From: JAGVSZ01 sp019137045
GTDB lineage: Bacteria > Pseudomonadota > Gammaproteobacteria > Burkholderiales > SG8-39
Direction: 5' to 3'
DNA length: 64,000 nucleotides
Assembly (NCBI GenBank): GCA_046347635.1
Contig: JAXMFT010000009.1
Span: forward strand, 1 to 64,000
The notes under the pieces were generated by a model that worked only from the letters and a program-made list of their open reading frames with translations, had not been told where the DNA came from and made no database searches. Positions 9,495-17,626 of this stretch are shown piece by piece. The position numbers and the translations under genes are program-made. The first letter of the stretch is position 1. The number at the start of each line of letters is the position of its first letter.

Positions 9495-9515
9495 TGATAT
9501 GTTAGTGATATCCAT
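9495..9515. promoter_or_regulatory. GntR-type operator, site 1 (between dctP1 and phyH1)
   Basis: TGATAT-N9-ATCCAT, the left half and central TAT matching the 21-bp motif found at four other unit starts in this cluster. It lies 52 bases before the dioxygenase start and 110 bases before the divergent dctP start, in an otherwise non-coding gap of 182 bases. It is the weakest right half of the five sites. Regulator assignment (GntR gene at 26961-27620) is inferred. Confidence 0.55.
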
Positions 9516-9567
9516 TGGCCGTGTCAGCAGCGCCGCGCGCCGGCGCGCGCGATTCAAGGAGGCGAGC

Positions 9568-10401
9568 ATGCCGAAGCTCCTCACCCCCGCCGCAGTTGAG
9601 AAGTATCACAGCGCGGGCTACCACTTTCCGGTGCGCGTGCTGTCCACCGCGGAGGCGGCGTCCTACCGCCGCCGGCTGGAGGAGCACGAGCGCAAGACCG
9701 GCGCGCCGCTGCAGGGCAACTGGCGCCACAAGTGCCACCTGCTCTTCACCTGGGCCGACGAGCTCGTCCACCACCCGAAGATCCTCGACGCGGTCGAGGA
9801 CGTGATCGGCCCGAACGTCCTGTGCTGGACGACGAACTTCTTCATCAAGGAGGCGAACAATCCGGGTTTCGTCTCGTGGCACCAGGACGCGACCTACTGG
9901 GGGCTCGATCCCGACGACGTGGTGACCGCGTGGGTGGCGTTCACCGAGGTGACGCCGGCGAACGGCTACATGCAGGTGATCCCGGGCAGCCACAAGGTGG
10001 AACAGCTGCCGCATGTCGACACCTTCCACAAGGACAACCTGCTCTCGCGCGGACAGGAGATCGCGGTCGAGGTGGACAAGTCGAAGGCGGTGGGCATCGC
10101 GCTGCAGCCGGGCGAGATGTCGCTGCACCACATCAAGCTCGTGCACGGCTCCGACCCCAACCGCACGAACGACCGGCGCATCGGGCTCGCGATCCGCTAC
10201 ATCCCGACCTACGTGCGCCAGACGAAGGTGCGCGACTCGGCGATGCTGGTGCGCGGCGTGGACGCGGAGCGGAACTTCGATCCCGAGCCGCGCCCGCAGC
10301 GCGACCTGGACGACGCCGCGCTCGCCGCGCACGCCGATGCCGTCGGCCGGCAGGTCAAGGCGCTCTACTCGGGCACCGACCGCCAGCAGTTCCGCGCCTG
10401 A
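9568..10401 (+). CDS. Phytanoyl-CoA dioxygenase (PhyH) family protein, copy 1
   Basis: A 277-residue non-haem Fe(II)/2-oxoglutarate oxygenase. The facial triad is visible as His105 and Asp107 (FVSWHQDATYW) and His193 (KLVHGSDPN), with Arg in RRIGLAIRY as the likely 2-oxoglutarate anchor. MQVIPGSHK is a family hallmark. The start at 9568 has a perfect AAGGAGG six bases ahead. The family hydroxylates small acids, CoA esters, amines and natural products, so substrate cannot be named. It is followed 13 bases later by a PanB-like gene and is divergent from a TRAP importer; a second family member (11796-12707) ends the methyltransfer operon. Oxidative opening or demethylation of the imported compound is a reasonable inference. 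Confidence 0.88.
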   Translation: MPKLLTPAAVEKYHSAGYHFPVRVLSTAEAASYRRRLEEHERKTGAPLQGNWRHKCHLLFTWADELVHHPKILDAVEDVIGPNVLCWTTNFFIKEANNPGFVSWHQDATYWGLDPDDVVTAWVAFTEVTPANGYMQVIPGSHKVEQLPHVDTFHKDNLLSRGQEIAVEVDKSKAVGIALQPGEMSLHHIKLVHGSDPNRTNDRRIGLAIRYIPTYVRQTKVRDSAMLVRGVDAERNFDPEPRPQRDLDDAALAAHADAVGRQVKALYSGTDRQQFRA

Positions 10402-10414
10402 GCGGGGGCCGCGC

Positions 10415-11278
10415 ATGGCCGAGGAGCGCAAGAAGCTCACCATCCCCGACCTGCTCGAGGCGAAGCGCAGCGGGAAGCGCCTCGTCATGGCGTCCATTCC
10501 CGACTATCCGAGCGCGATCTGGGCGGAGCGCGCCGGGCTCGACATCGTCGCGATCGGCGACAGCCTCGCGATGGTGAGCTACGGGCACCCCAACACGCTG
10601 CCCGCCACCGTCGACCTGATGCTCGAGCACTGCCGCGCGGTGCGGCGCGGCGCGCCCAACACGTTCTCGCTCGTGGCGATGCCGTACGGCAGCTACGCCA
10701 ACCCCGCGGTCGCGGTGCAGAACGCGCTGCGCTTCATGAAGGAAGGGCAGGTCGACTGCGTGAAGATGCAGGGCGGCCGCGCGCAGGCGCCGATCATCCG
10801 CGCGATCGCCGACGCGGGCGTGCCGGTGATGAGCCACGTCGGCATGTGCCCGCACTTCGTGCACCGGTACGGCGGGTTCAAGCTGCAGGGGCGCACCGCG
10901 GCGGACGCCATGGCGATCATCGACGACGCGCTCGCCATCCAGGAGGCGGGCGCGATCGGCTTCGAGATCGAGGCGGTGCCGGCGCCGGTCGGCCGCGCCG
11001 TGCACGAGGCGGTCGACATCTTCACCTTCAGCATCGGCGCGGGGCCGTCGGGCTGCGCGCAGCTCCTGCTCGCGTTCGATCTGCTCGGCGTGTTCGACCA
11101 GTTCAAGCCGAAGTTCACCAAGCGCTACGCGAATCTCTCGCAGGTCGCGGTCGAGGCGCTCAAGACCTACGCGGCGGAAGTGCGCGGCGGCGTGTTCCCC
11201 GACGCCGAGCACAGCTACGGCATGCAGCCCGACGAGGTCGCGCAGCTCGAGGCGAAGCTCGGGAAGGGCTTGCGCTAG
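10415..11278 (+). CDS. PanB-like (ketopantoate hydroxymethyltransferase superfamily) protein, copy 1, atypical active site
   Basis: A 287-residue protein that aligns along its full length with PanB, the enzyme that adds a hydroxymethyl group from methylene-THF to 2-oxoisovalerate. Conserved: Asp49 (AIGDSLAM), Lys117 (VKMQGG), His141 (SHVGM), Glu186 (FEIEAVP), PKFTKRYAN and the EHSYGM end. Two residues that help hold Mg2+ in E. coli PanB are changed: Asp84 is Ala88 here and Glu114 is Gln119. The paralogue at 27640 has the same two sites changed. With its cluster setting, this argues for a divergent reaction on a folate-borne one-carbon unit or another 2-oxo acid, not vitamin synthesis. It is the second gene of a two-gene unit behind operator site 1. 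Confidence 0.8.
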   Translation: MAEERKKLTIPDLLEAKRSGKRLVMASIPDYPSAIWAERAGLDIVAIGDSLAMVSYGHPNTLPATVDLMLEHCRAVRRGAPNTFSLVAMPYGSYANPAVAVQNALRFMKEGQVDCVKMQGGRAQAPIIRAIADAGVPVMSHVGMCPHFVHRYGGFKLQGRTAADAMAIIDDALAIQEAGAIGFEIEAVPAPVGRAVHEAVDIFTFSIGAGPSGCAQLLLAFDLLGVFDQFKPKFTKRYANLSQVAVEALKTYAAEVRGGVFPDAEHSYGMQPDEVAQLEAKLGKGLR

Positions 11279-11517
11279 CCGAACAGTCGCTCGACCACCT
11301 GCTCGCGCGACAGTCTCGAGTGCGCCGCCACGTCGGCGAGTATGGCGGCGAGCGTCCCGACCTTCAGCGGGTCGTGATTCGGAATGGTGACGTGATGCTG
11401 TGAAGGTGTGTCCGTAGTCAAGCGGACATGGCTGCCTGACTGCCGGGTCACCCGGTATCCGAGTTTGCCGAGCGCCCTGATCAACTCTGCCCCGGAAAGA
11501 TCCCGGGGCAGCTTCAT
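11275..11517 (-). CDS. hicA: HicA-type toxin (YcfA/mRNA interferase family)
   Basis: An 80-residue protein with the HicA double-stranded RNA-binding-like fold: LSGAELIRALGKLGYRVTRQ, then the catalytic-histidine motif SGSHVRL, and the strand HHVTIPNHDPLKVGTLAAIL. Toxins of this family cleave mRNA. Its ATG overlaps the stop of the upstream small gene (ATGA), giving antitoxin-first order. The stop overlaps by four bases the end of the convergent PanB-like gene. The pair lies inside the catabolic cluster, between its two dioxygenase genes, and does not share the cluster's operator. Confidence 0.88.
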   Translation of the reverse strand: MKLPRDLSGAELIRALGKLGYRVTRQSGSHVRLTTDTPSQHHVTIPNHDPLKVGTLAAILADVAAHSRLSREQVVERLFG

Positions 11518-11720
11518 ACGGGAATGACCTCGTCGCGGACGAAGTGGAGACGGATCAGTTGCGGGGCCTTACCGTCGTCGAAATGAGCGAGGACGGCCTC
11601 GCGGACGCGCGCCTGCAGCGTTGCCCGGTCATCGGCCTCGGTGATGATCGACTCGCCGACCGCGCGCGCGACGTAGCCCCCCTCGGGAGCGTCTTCGACC
11701 AGGAAGATGATCTCACTCAT
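11514..11720 (-). CDS. hicB: HicB-like antitoxin, short form
   Basis: A 68-residue protein beginning MSEIIFLVEDAPEGGYVARAVGE, which matches the short HicB/DUF1902-like partial RNase-H-fold proteins that pair with HicA. It lacks the C-terminal DNA-binding domain of full HicB, so autoregulation may need another factor. It overlaps hicA by four bases and is read first. Such short partners are often misnamed as 2-oxoisovalerate dehydrogenase subunits. Function is inferred mainly from the fold opening and the coupled hicA. Confidence 0.7.
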   Translation of the reverse strand: MSEIIFLVEDAPEGGYVARAVGESIITEADDRATLQARVREAVLAHFDDGKAPQLIRLHFVRDEVIPV

Positions 11721-11795
11721 CCCGGCCAGTCTAGCGCAGCACGCCCGCTGGCGCAGCGTGCGGCATGTCCGGCGCCGTGCGTTCCGGCACGCGGG

Positions 11796-12707
11796 CTACA
11801 TCGCCCCGACCGCGGCCTGCTCGTTCTCCTCCTGCTGCAGCGAGAAGATCGACGTGTAGCCGCCCGACCAGTCCGGCGGCATCTCGCACGGCCGCGGGTC
11901 GTGGTGCGCCCACGCCGCGCGCTTGCCGCGCACGATGGTCTGGTCGTACTTGGACCGGATCGGATTGACCGTGTAGGGGAACGCGTCGGCCGAGGAGTAC
12001 GCGAAGAGCAGCAGGGGGCGCCCCGTGTCCGAGTGGTTCTTGCGCGAAGCGTGCAGCGTGCGGCAGTTGTGGAGCGTCAGCGACCCGGCCGGGCCGGTCA
12101 GCGTGACCGCCTTGGACAGGTCGAGCCGCGCGACGTCCTCGTCGCGCAGGCAGCCGATCCAGCGCCCCTCGCGGTCGAACTGGGTCGGCATCGGGTCGGT
12201 GTCGTGGCTGCGCGGCAGCACCATGAGCGGCCCGTTGTCCGGCCCGCAGTCGTAGATGTAGGTGCCGACCGTCAGCGGCGAGTAGTTGGTGTGCGGCCAG
12301 AAGCTGATGTCGAGGTGCCACTTCACCTCTTCGCCCCCCTGCGCCCACTTGTAGTTGAGCTTGGAGTGGTGGAACTTGACGTCCGGGCCGACCAGGTCGG
12401 CGACGATGTCGGGCAGCGGCGACTTGGTGCAGTACTCCCAGAACACCGGGTGCTGCTCGACCGGGCTCGACACGCGGCGCAGGCGCGGCGCGTCGGGACG
12501 GTGGGTCGGCTCGAGGTCGAACACGTTGTCCGACTTCGTCACCTTGCGCGAGCGCTCGACCAGCTCGTCGGTGGCCGCGCGCAGCTTGCGGATCCACTCG
12601 TCGCCGATGATCTTCTCGAGCAGGATGTAGCCCTCGCGGAAGTAGTGCTCGCGCTGCGCCTGCGTGAGGACGCGCGGCGCGATCTTGAGGATGTTCTCGG
12701 GTGTCAT
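11796..12707 (-). CDS. Phytanoyl-CoA dioxygenase (PhyH) family protein, copy 2
   Basis: A 303-residue Fe(II)/2-oxoglutarate oxygenase, distinct from copy 1. Metal ligands are His131 and Asp133 (VKWHLDISFWPH) and His219 (RTLHASRKN), with Arg230 (TGRPLLLFAY) for 2-oxoglutarate. MVLPRSHD is the family turn. The start at 12707 has AGGAGAG at a good distance. It is the last gene of a seven-gene operon of corrinoid and folate methyltransfer proteins, 38 bases after the DUF1638 gene. The shared operon makes it likely that oxygenation and methyl transfer act on the same compound or its product. It carries an extended C-terminal tail rich in Gln and Glu. Confidence 0.88.
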   Translation of the reverse strand: MTPENILKIAPRVLTQAQREHYFREGYILLEKIIGDEWIRKLRAATDELVERSRKVTKSDNVFDLEPTHRPDAPRLRRVSSPVEQHPVFWEYCTKSPLPDIVADLVGPDVKFHHSKLNYKWAQGGEEVKWHLDISFWPHTNYSPLTVGTYIYDCGPDNGPLMVLPRSHDTDPMPTQFDREGRWIGCLRDEDVARLDLSKAVTLTGPAGSLTLHNCRTLHASRKNHSDTGRPLLLFAYSSADAFPYTVNPIRSKYDQTIVRGKRAAWAHHDPRPCEMPPDWSGGYTSIFSLQQEENEQAAVGAM

Positions 12708-12745
12708 CGCTTCTCTCCTGGCTGGTGGTGGAAGGTGAGCTCGCT

Positions 12746-13477
12746 TCAGCCGCCCTTTTCCGCGCGGCCGAGGGGTTGCGGTCCGGGGCCGTCGCCGTGC
12801 ATGAAGAGGTCCATCGCGATCTCGCCGCCCGGCGGGACGACCACGAACGCGTCGTTCGCCTCGCCCAGGCGATCGGGCATGGCGAGCAGGCCCTCGATGA
12901 GCTCGGCGGAGCCGAGGGTCTCCTCGTACTCCACGCCGAACCGGTCGGCGAGGAACTTGGCGACCTCCAGCACGCGCGGGCGGCAGGCGTCGAGCTCCTC
13001 CTGCGAGAAGCCGACCATGCACAGCTTGCGGTAGTGGCGGTACTTCATCTCGATCAGGTAGTCGGCGGTCTCCTCGTCGTAGTCGCGGACGTAGTCTAGA
13101 TAGTCGGTGAGCGGCTCGTCCTTCGCGTCGATCCAGCCCTTGGTCAGGTAGTAGGTGTTGGGGCTGGCGAAGAAGCGCTGCACGTAGCGCTGGTGCGAGC
13201 CGAGGAAGATCGCCACGCAGTCGTGCGTCCGCGGGACGATGAGCGTGTGCGGCCCGGCCTTCACGCCCACCAGCCCGTTGCCGCACAGGCCGTAGCCGAG
13301 CAGCACCGTGCTCGGCTCGGGCAGCGCGTCGAGCTTCTCGTTCAGCGCCACCGAGAGCTTCTTGGGCGAGTTGTGCAGCGTGACGTCCATCCAGGTGGTC
13401 GGCATGCCGGGCGGCAGGCGCTTGCCGAGCAGGTCCTCGAGCACCCCGCAGGCGAGCACGACGAGCGGGCGGGTCAC
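12746..13477 (-). CDS. DUF1638 family protein
   Basis: A 243-residue protein matching DUF1638: LVVLACGVLEDLLG at the start, a glycine-rich GYGLCGNGLVGVKAG, and RTHDCVAIFLGSHQRY. Conserved cysteines in all three segments suggest a metal or cofactor site. Genes of this family are often found beside corrinoid methyltransferases, and their reaction is not established to my knowledge. The start is a GTG at 13477 with GGAGG upstream, overlapping the MetV-MetF stop as GTGA, so the two are coupled. The C-terminal 60 residues are acidic. A role in methyl-acceptor or corrinoid handling is inferred from context only. Confidence 0.8.
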   Translation of the reverse strand: MTRPLVVLACGVLEDLLGKRLPPGMPTTWMDVTLHNSPKKLSVALNEKLDALPEPSTVLLGYGLCGNGLVGVKAGPHTLIVPRTHDCVAIFLGSHQRYVQRFFASPNTYYLTKGWIDAKDEPLTDYLDYVRDYDEETADYLIEMKYRHYRKLCMVGFSQEELDACRPRVLEVAKFLADRFGVEYEETLGSAELIEGLLAMPDRLGEANDAFVVVPPGGEIAMDLFMHGDGPGPQPLGRAEKGG

Positions 13478-14898
13478 AGGGCCTCCGCCTCCGCGCGCCG
13501 CACGAACAGCGGCTCGCGCCGCCCGAGCACGCCGGACTCCGCGACGATCTCGGGCACGAGGTGGTCCTGCTTCGGCGCCATCACGTGCACGCCGGCGATG
13601 CCGGGAATCGCGCGGATGCGGCGCATGAGCTCGACGCAGATGCGCTTGCCCTCCGCGCGCGGGTCGGCGGCGCGCTCGAGCCGCGCGACCATCTCGTCCG
13701 GGATGTGCACGCCGGGCACGCGGCTGCGCAGCCAGCGCGCGGTCTTGGCCGAGCCGATCGGCCCGATGCCCGCCATGATGCGGATGCGCTCGTGCAGGCC
13801 GGCGGCGCGCACCAGCGCCATGTAGCGCTCGAGGCGCTCGATGTCGAAGCAGTACTGGGTCTGGACGAACTGCGCGCCGGCCGCGATCTTCTTCTCGAGC
13901 CGCGCGACGCGCGCCTCCGCGAGCGGCGCCGAGGGGTTGTCCGCGGCGCCGAGGAAGAGCCGCGGCGCGGTCGTGAGCTTGCGCCCGGAGAGGAAGCGGC
14001 CTTCGTCGCGCATCGTGCGCGCGGCGGCGAGCAGCGTGAGCGCGTCGAGGTCGCCCACGTGCTTCGCGCCGGGATGGTCGCCGTTCGAGACGTGGTCGCC
14101 CGAGAGGCACAGCAGGTTGCGCACCCCGAGCGCCGCCGCGCCGAGGATGTCGCCCTGGATGGCGATGCGGTTGCGGTCGCGGCAGGAGATCTGCATCACC
14201 GGCTCGCAGCCCGCCTGCAAGAGCAGCACCGAGACGCCCAGGCTCGACATGTGGCAGTTCGCCCCGGACGCGTCGGTGACGTTGAGCGCGTCCACGTACC
14301 CGCGGAACGGCTCCAGCCGCGCGCGCACGTCGGCGGGATCGGCCGAGTCGGGGGGCGAGAACTCCGCGGTGACCACGAACTCGCCGCGCTCGAACAGGCG
14401 CTCGAGCCGGGTGCCCGAGGGGCGCAGCGGCGCGGCCGGAGCGAGGACCGCCGCGCGGTGGGTCCCCTCCGCCACCCGCAGCCAGGTCGAGGTGCCCGCG
14501 CGGTCGTGCTCGACCGGGGCGTTGATCGCCGCCGGCAGCGTGCCCGCCTCCGTGCGCAGGCCGCCGCGCCACGCCTCCACCCAGACGCACTGCATGTCCG
14601 GGCGCACCTCGCAGCTGCCGTCCTGCCGCACGCCGCCGCACGGGCCGTTGCGCAGCTGCTTGGGGCAGTTCATCGGGCACGACATGCCGGTCGCGGAGAG
14701 CGCGCAGCCGCCGCACATCCGGCAGTCGAACAGGAACCCCTTGATCGCGCGCTCGGCGCCGGCGACCGGGCGCTCGAGCCGCTCGCGGCCGAGCGCGCGC
14801 ACGAGCGGTCCCGCCGCCTCCAGCGTCGTCTCGAGCGCGCGATAGAGCCGCCCGAACAGGCGCGGATGCCGCACCGCGTAGCGCCGCATCGCGTGCAT
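13474..14898 (-). CDS. Methylenetetrahydrofolate reductase with N-terminal MetV-like cysteine domain
   Basis: A 474-residue fusion. Residues about 50-105 form a Cys-rich domain (Cys59, 62, 65, 74, 78, 87, 96 and 104; CRMCGGCALS, CPMNCPK, NGPCGG) of the type found in MetV or as the MTHFR C-terminal domain. Residues about 170-470 are the MetF TIM barrel (EFVVTAEFSPPDSAD, NVTDASGANCHMSS, LCLSGDHVSNGDHPGAKHV, GAQFVQTQYCFD). MetF interconverts methyl-THF and methylene-THF using FAD. In acetogens MetV and MetF are separate subunits; here MetV is placed in front in one chain. In this operon the oxidative direction, from methyl-THF, fits best. Eleven bases separate it from the activator gene. Confidence 0.88.
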   Translation of the reverse strand: MHAMRRYAVRHPRLFGRLYRALETTLEAAGPLVRALGRERLERPVAGAERAIKGFLFDCRMCGGCALSATGMSCPMNCPKQLRNGPCGGVRQDGSCEVRPDMQCVWVEAWRGGLRTEAGTLPAAINAPVEHDRAGTSTWLRVAEGTHRAAVLAPAAPLRPSGTRLERLFERGEFVVTAEFSPPDSADPADVRARLEPFRGYVDALNVTDASGANCHMSSLGVSVLLLQAGCEPVMQISCRDRNRIAIQGDILGAAALGVRNLLCLSGDHVSNGDHPGAKHVGDLDALTLLAAARTMRDEGRFLSGRKLTTAPRLFLGAADNPSAPLAEARVARLEKKIAAGAQFVQTQYCFDIERLERYMALVRAAGLHERIRIMAGIGPIGSAKTARWLRSRVPGVHIPDEMVARLERAADPRAEGKRICVELMRRIRAIPGIAGVHVMAPKQDHLVPEIVAESGVLGRREPLFVRRAEAEAL

Positions 14899-14908
14899 CG
14901 CGCGCGCC

Positions 14909-16792
14909 TCAGGCCGCCAGCGCGGCGTCCGGCTCGGGGGCGAGCGCGGTGTGGGTCACGAAGAGCTCCTGGAAGTCGGCGCGCCCGGAGAGCTCGAGCA
15001 CGCGCAGGCGCTTCGCCAGCGTCGCGGCGCGGCGGCGGTGGCCGCGGTTGAAGAGCGCCATGCGCGCGCCGTCGCCCGCCGCGTTGCCGATCGAGCGCAC
15101 GCGCTCGACCGGGAGCGGCGGCACGAGCCCGATGCGCAGGATGTCGTCGGGCTCCAGGTGGTTGCCGAACGTGCCGGCGAGCAGGACGCGGTCGAGCCGC
15201 TCGACGCCGCACTCCGCGAGCAGGATCTCGATGCCGGCGCGCAGGGCCGACTTGCCGAGCTGCACGTTGCGCACGTCCTTCTGCGTGAGCACGATGTCGC
15301 GCCCGGTGCGGGCGAACGGCGGGGCGACCAGCACCACGTCCTCGGCGCGGCCGCTCGCGCCGGCGCGCACCTGCGGGTGCCGCCCGGGCGCCGCGAGCGC
15401 GCCGTCGGGTCCGATCAGCCCCGCGCCGACGAAGGCGGCGACGCTCGAGATCACCCCCGAGCCGCACAGGCCCACCGGCCGCGGATCGCCGCCGCCCTCG
15501 GCCGCGCGGATCGCCGACCACCGGATGCGCCCGCCCGGCTCGACCCAGACGCGCTCGATCGCGCCGGGCGAGGCGCGCACGCCGCAGCGGATGTGCGCGC
15601 CCTCGTACACCGGGCCGGTCGCGCACGAGGTCGCGGTCAGCTCGCCGTCGCGCGCGAGCACGACCTCGCCGTTGGTGCCGACGTCCACGAGCAGCTGGTT
15701 GCCGCGGTAGAACCCGGCGTCGCGCGTCAGCACCGCCGCCAGCGTGTCGCCGCCGATGTAGCCCGACACCATCGGGAACACGAACACGCGCGCCTGCGGG
15801 ACGATCGCGAGGCCCAGGCTGCGCGCCTCGACTTCCACGCCGTCGGACCACACCGGCAGGTAGGGCCCGCGGCCGAGCGGCTCGGGGTTCACGCCGAGCA
15901 GGATGTGCTGCATCGTCGGGTTGCCGACCGCCACCGCGTCGACGATGTCGTCGGGATCGACGCCGCCCTCGGCCGCCGCCTCCGCGATCAGCCGGTTCAG
16001 CTCGTCCACCAGCATGCGCCGCATGGTCGCGAGCGCCGCCGGGTCCTGCTGCACGTGCGTCATGCGCGAGATGACGTCCTCGCCGTAGATCGCCTGCGGG
16101 TTGCCCGCGGTGCGCATGGCCACGATCTCGCCGCGCGCGAGGTCGCAGAGGAAGACGACCACCGAAGTGGTGCCCACGTCGATCGCCACGCCGTGCAGGC
16201 CGGCGCGGCGTCCGGGGCGCACCTGGATGACGTGCCGGTCGGCGAACAGCGTCGCGGTGGCCTCGCGCGCCGTGTCGAAGCCCTCGCGCTGCGAGTACTC
16301 GGCCACGACCTCGACCGGCAGCACGGGCTTGCGCCCGCGCGCCGCCTGCGCGATCCCGCGCGCGACGCGCTCAGCGAGCGCGCTGGGCGCATCCATGCGC
16401 GCGGGTTCGACCGCGGCGGTCACGCGCGCCACGATCGGGCGCGCCGCGACCCGGGTGACGGTGTAGGGCTTGCGCGGCGCGCTGCGCACCGCCTGGCTCT
16501 CGGGCGGCACCGCGATCGTGACGTCGCCGCGCACGTCGCACAGGCAGGCGAGCCGGTAGTCGTGCCCCGCCGCGTCGGCCGGCAGGAGCGTGCGCTCCGC
16601 CTCGGTGAGGGGCGTCAGCGCGTCGGCCGCGGTGACCGCGGCGTCCACCTCGACCAGGCAGCTCCCGCACTTGCCGCGCCCGCCGCACACCGACTTGATG
16701 CCGACCCCCGCCTTCCACGCGGCGACGAGCAGCCGCTCGCCGCGCGGGACCTCGGTGGTGCGCGAGTCGGGGTGGAAGACGACGCGGGGCAT
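14909..16792 (-). CDS. Corrinoid reductive activator (2Fe-2S ferredoxin plus ASKHA/DUF4445 domain)
   Basis: A 627-residue protein. The N-terminal 95 residues are a 2Fe-2S ferredoxin with Cys36, Cys42 and Cys45 (SVCGGRGKCGSCLVEV) and a fourth Cys in RLACLCDV. A linker domain leads to an ASKHA ATPase core: AIDVGTTSVVVFLCDL, VGNPTMQHILLG, LLVDVGTNGEVVLA, VGLCGSGVISSVAAF and LLAGTFGNHLEPDD. This matches RACo/RamA-type activators that use ATP to drive reduction of inactive cob(II)alamin to cob(I)alamin. It would rescue the two corrinoid domains encoded in the cluster. An upstream electron donor is not obvious; the FAD protein at 19523 is one candidate. Confidence 0.92.
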   Translation of the reverse strand: MPRVVFHPDSRTTEVPRGERLLVAAWKAGVGIKSVCGGRGKCGSCLVEVDAAVTAADALTPLTEAERTLLPADAAGHDYRLACLCDVRGDVTIAVPPESQAVRSAPRKPYTVTRVAARPIVARVTAAVEPARMDAPSALAERVARGIAQAARGRKPVLPVEVVAEYSQREGFDTAREATATLFADRHVIQVRPGRRAGLHGVAIDVGTTSVVVFLCDLARGEIVAMRTAGNPQAIYGEDVISRMTHVQQDPAALATMRRMLVDELNRLIAEAAAEGGVDPDDIVDAVAVGNPTMQHILLGVNPEPLGRGPYLPVWSDGVEVEARSLGLAIVPQARVFVFPMVSGYIGGDTLAAVLTRDAGFYRGNQLLVDVGTNGEVVLARDGELTATSCATGPVYEGAHIRCGVRASPGAIERVWVEPGGRIRWSAIRAAEGGGDPRPVGLCGSGVISSVAAFVGAGLIGPDGALAAPGRHPQVRAGASGRAEDVVLVAPPFARTGRDIVLTQKDVRNVQLGKSALRAGIEILLAECGVERLDRVLLAGTFGNHLEPDDILRIGLVPPLPVERVRSIGNAAGDGARMALFNRGHRRRAATLAKRLRVLELSGRADFQELFVTHTALAPEPDAALAA

Positions 16793-16809
16793 GCGCGCCT
16801 CGAGGCGGC

Positions 16810-17610
16810 TCAGGCGACGATGCGCCCGTCCCGGAACGCCTCGATGAAGCCCATGCAGTACTCGTCGCGCCCGAGCACCGCCTCGGCGGCCTGGATCGCG
16901 GACATGAGCTGGGCGTCGGTCGGGTCGACGATCGCGGCGTCCATGCCGCGCCCCATCGCCGCCACGAGGAACGTGCGGTTCACCAGCTTGCGCGCGGGCA
17001 GACCGTGCGAGACGTTGGTCAGCCCGCAGATCGTGTGCACGCCGGGAAAGCCGCGCATGATCCGCTCGATGGCCTCGAGCGTCGCGACGCCGGACTCCGG
17101 GTCGGTGCCGAGCGGGAACACGAGCGGGTCGACGTACAGGTCGTCGAGCGGCAGGCCGGCGCGCGTGAGCCGCTCCACGAGCTCGCTCGCGAGCTCGACC
17201 TTCTGCGCCGCGCTCGAGGCGGGCACGCCCTCGCCCTGGCAGAGCGCGATCACCTTGGCGCGGTACTCGACCGCGAGCGCGAGGATGCGGTCGAAGCGCT
17301 CGCGCTCGAGGTTGATCGAGTTGAGCATCACCGGCCGGGCCTTCACCCGCGGCAGCGCCGCGGCGAGCGCCTGCGCATCGGGCGAGTCGAGGCAGAGCGG
17401 CCGGTCGGTCACCTCCTGCACGACGTCCACCAGCCAGCTCAGCAGCTCCGGCTCGCGCCCCGGGAACGTGCCGCCGTTCACGTCGATGTAGTGCGCGCCG
17501 GCGGCCGCCTGCGCCCGCGCCTCCTGCTGGATCGCCGCGGCGTCCTGCGCCTCGAGCGCCGCGCGCACCGCTTTGCGCGAGGCGTTGATCCGTTCGGCGA
17601 CGATCAGCAT
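16810..17610 (-). CDS. Methyltetrahydrofolate:corrinoid methyltransferase (pterin-binding, AcsE/CmuB-like)
   Basis: A 266-residue pterin-binding TIM barrel related to dihydropteroate synthase. Marks: MLIVAERINASRKAV at the start, GAHYIDVNGGTFPGREPELL, the LCLDSPDAQAL segment with the Asp that contacts the pterin, VMLNSINLERER, DPLVFPLGTDPESG and ICGLTNVSHGLPARKLVNRTFL. These are typical of AcsE, MtrH-like and CmuB proteins that pass a methyl group between methylcorrinoid and tetrahydrofolate. Length is that of a single-domain MeTr. It lies 16 bases after the UroD-type methyltransferase and 17 before the activator gene. In this setting the likely direction is corrinoid to THF. Confidence 0.92.
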   Translation of the reverse strand: MLIVAERINASRKAVRAALEAQDAAAIQQEARAQAAAGAHYIDVNGGTFPGREPELLSWLVDVVQEVTDRPLCLDSPDAQALAAALPRVKARPVMLNSINLERERFDRILALAVEYRAKVIALCQGEGVPASSAAQKVELASELVERLTRAGLPLDDLYVDPLVFPLGTDPESGVATLEAIERIMRGFPGVHTICGLTNVSHGLPARKLVNRTFLVAAMGRGMDAAIVDPTDAQLMSAIQAAEAVLGRDEYCMGFIEAFRDGRIVA

Positions 17611-17626
17611 CGCGGCGCTACCCCCG

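Noticed and set aside
10415..11278. Ordinary ketopantoate hydroxymethyltransferase for vitamin B5
   Set aside because: Two Mg2+-site residues are changed, there are two copies, and panC is absent.
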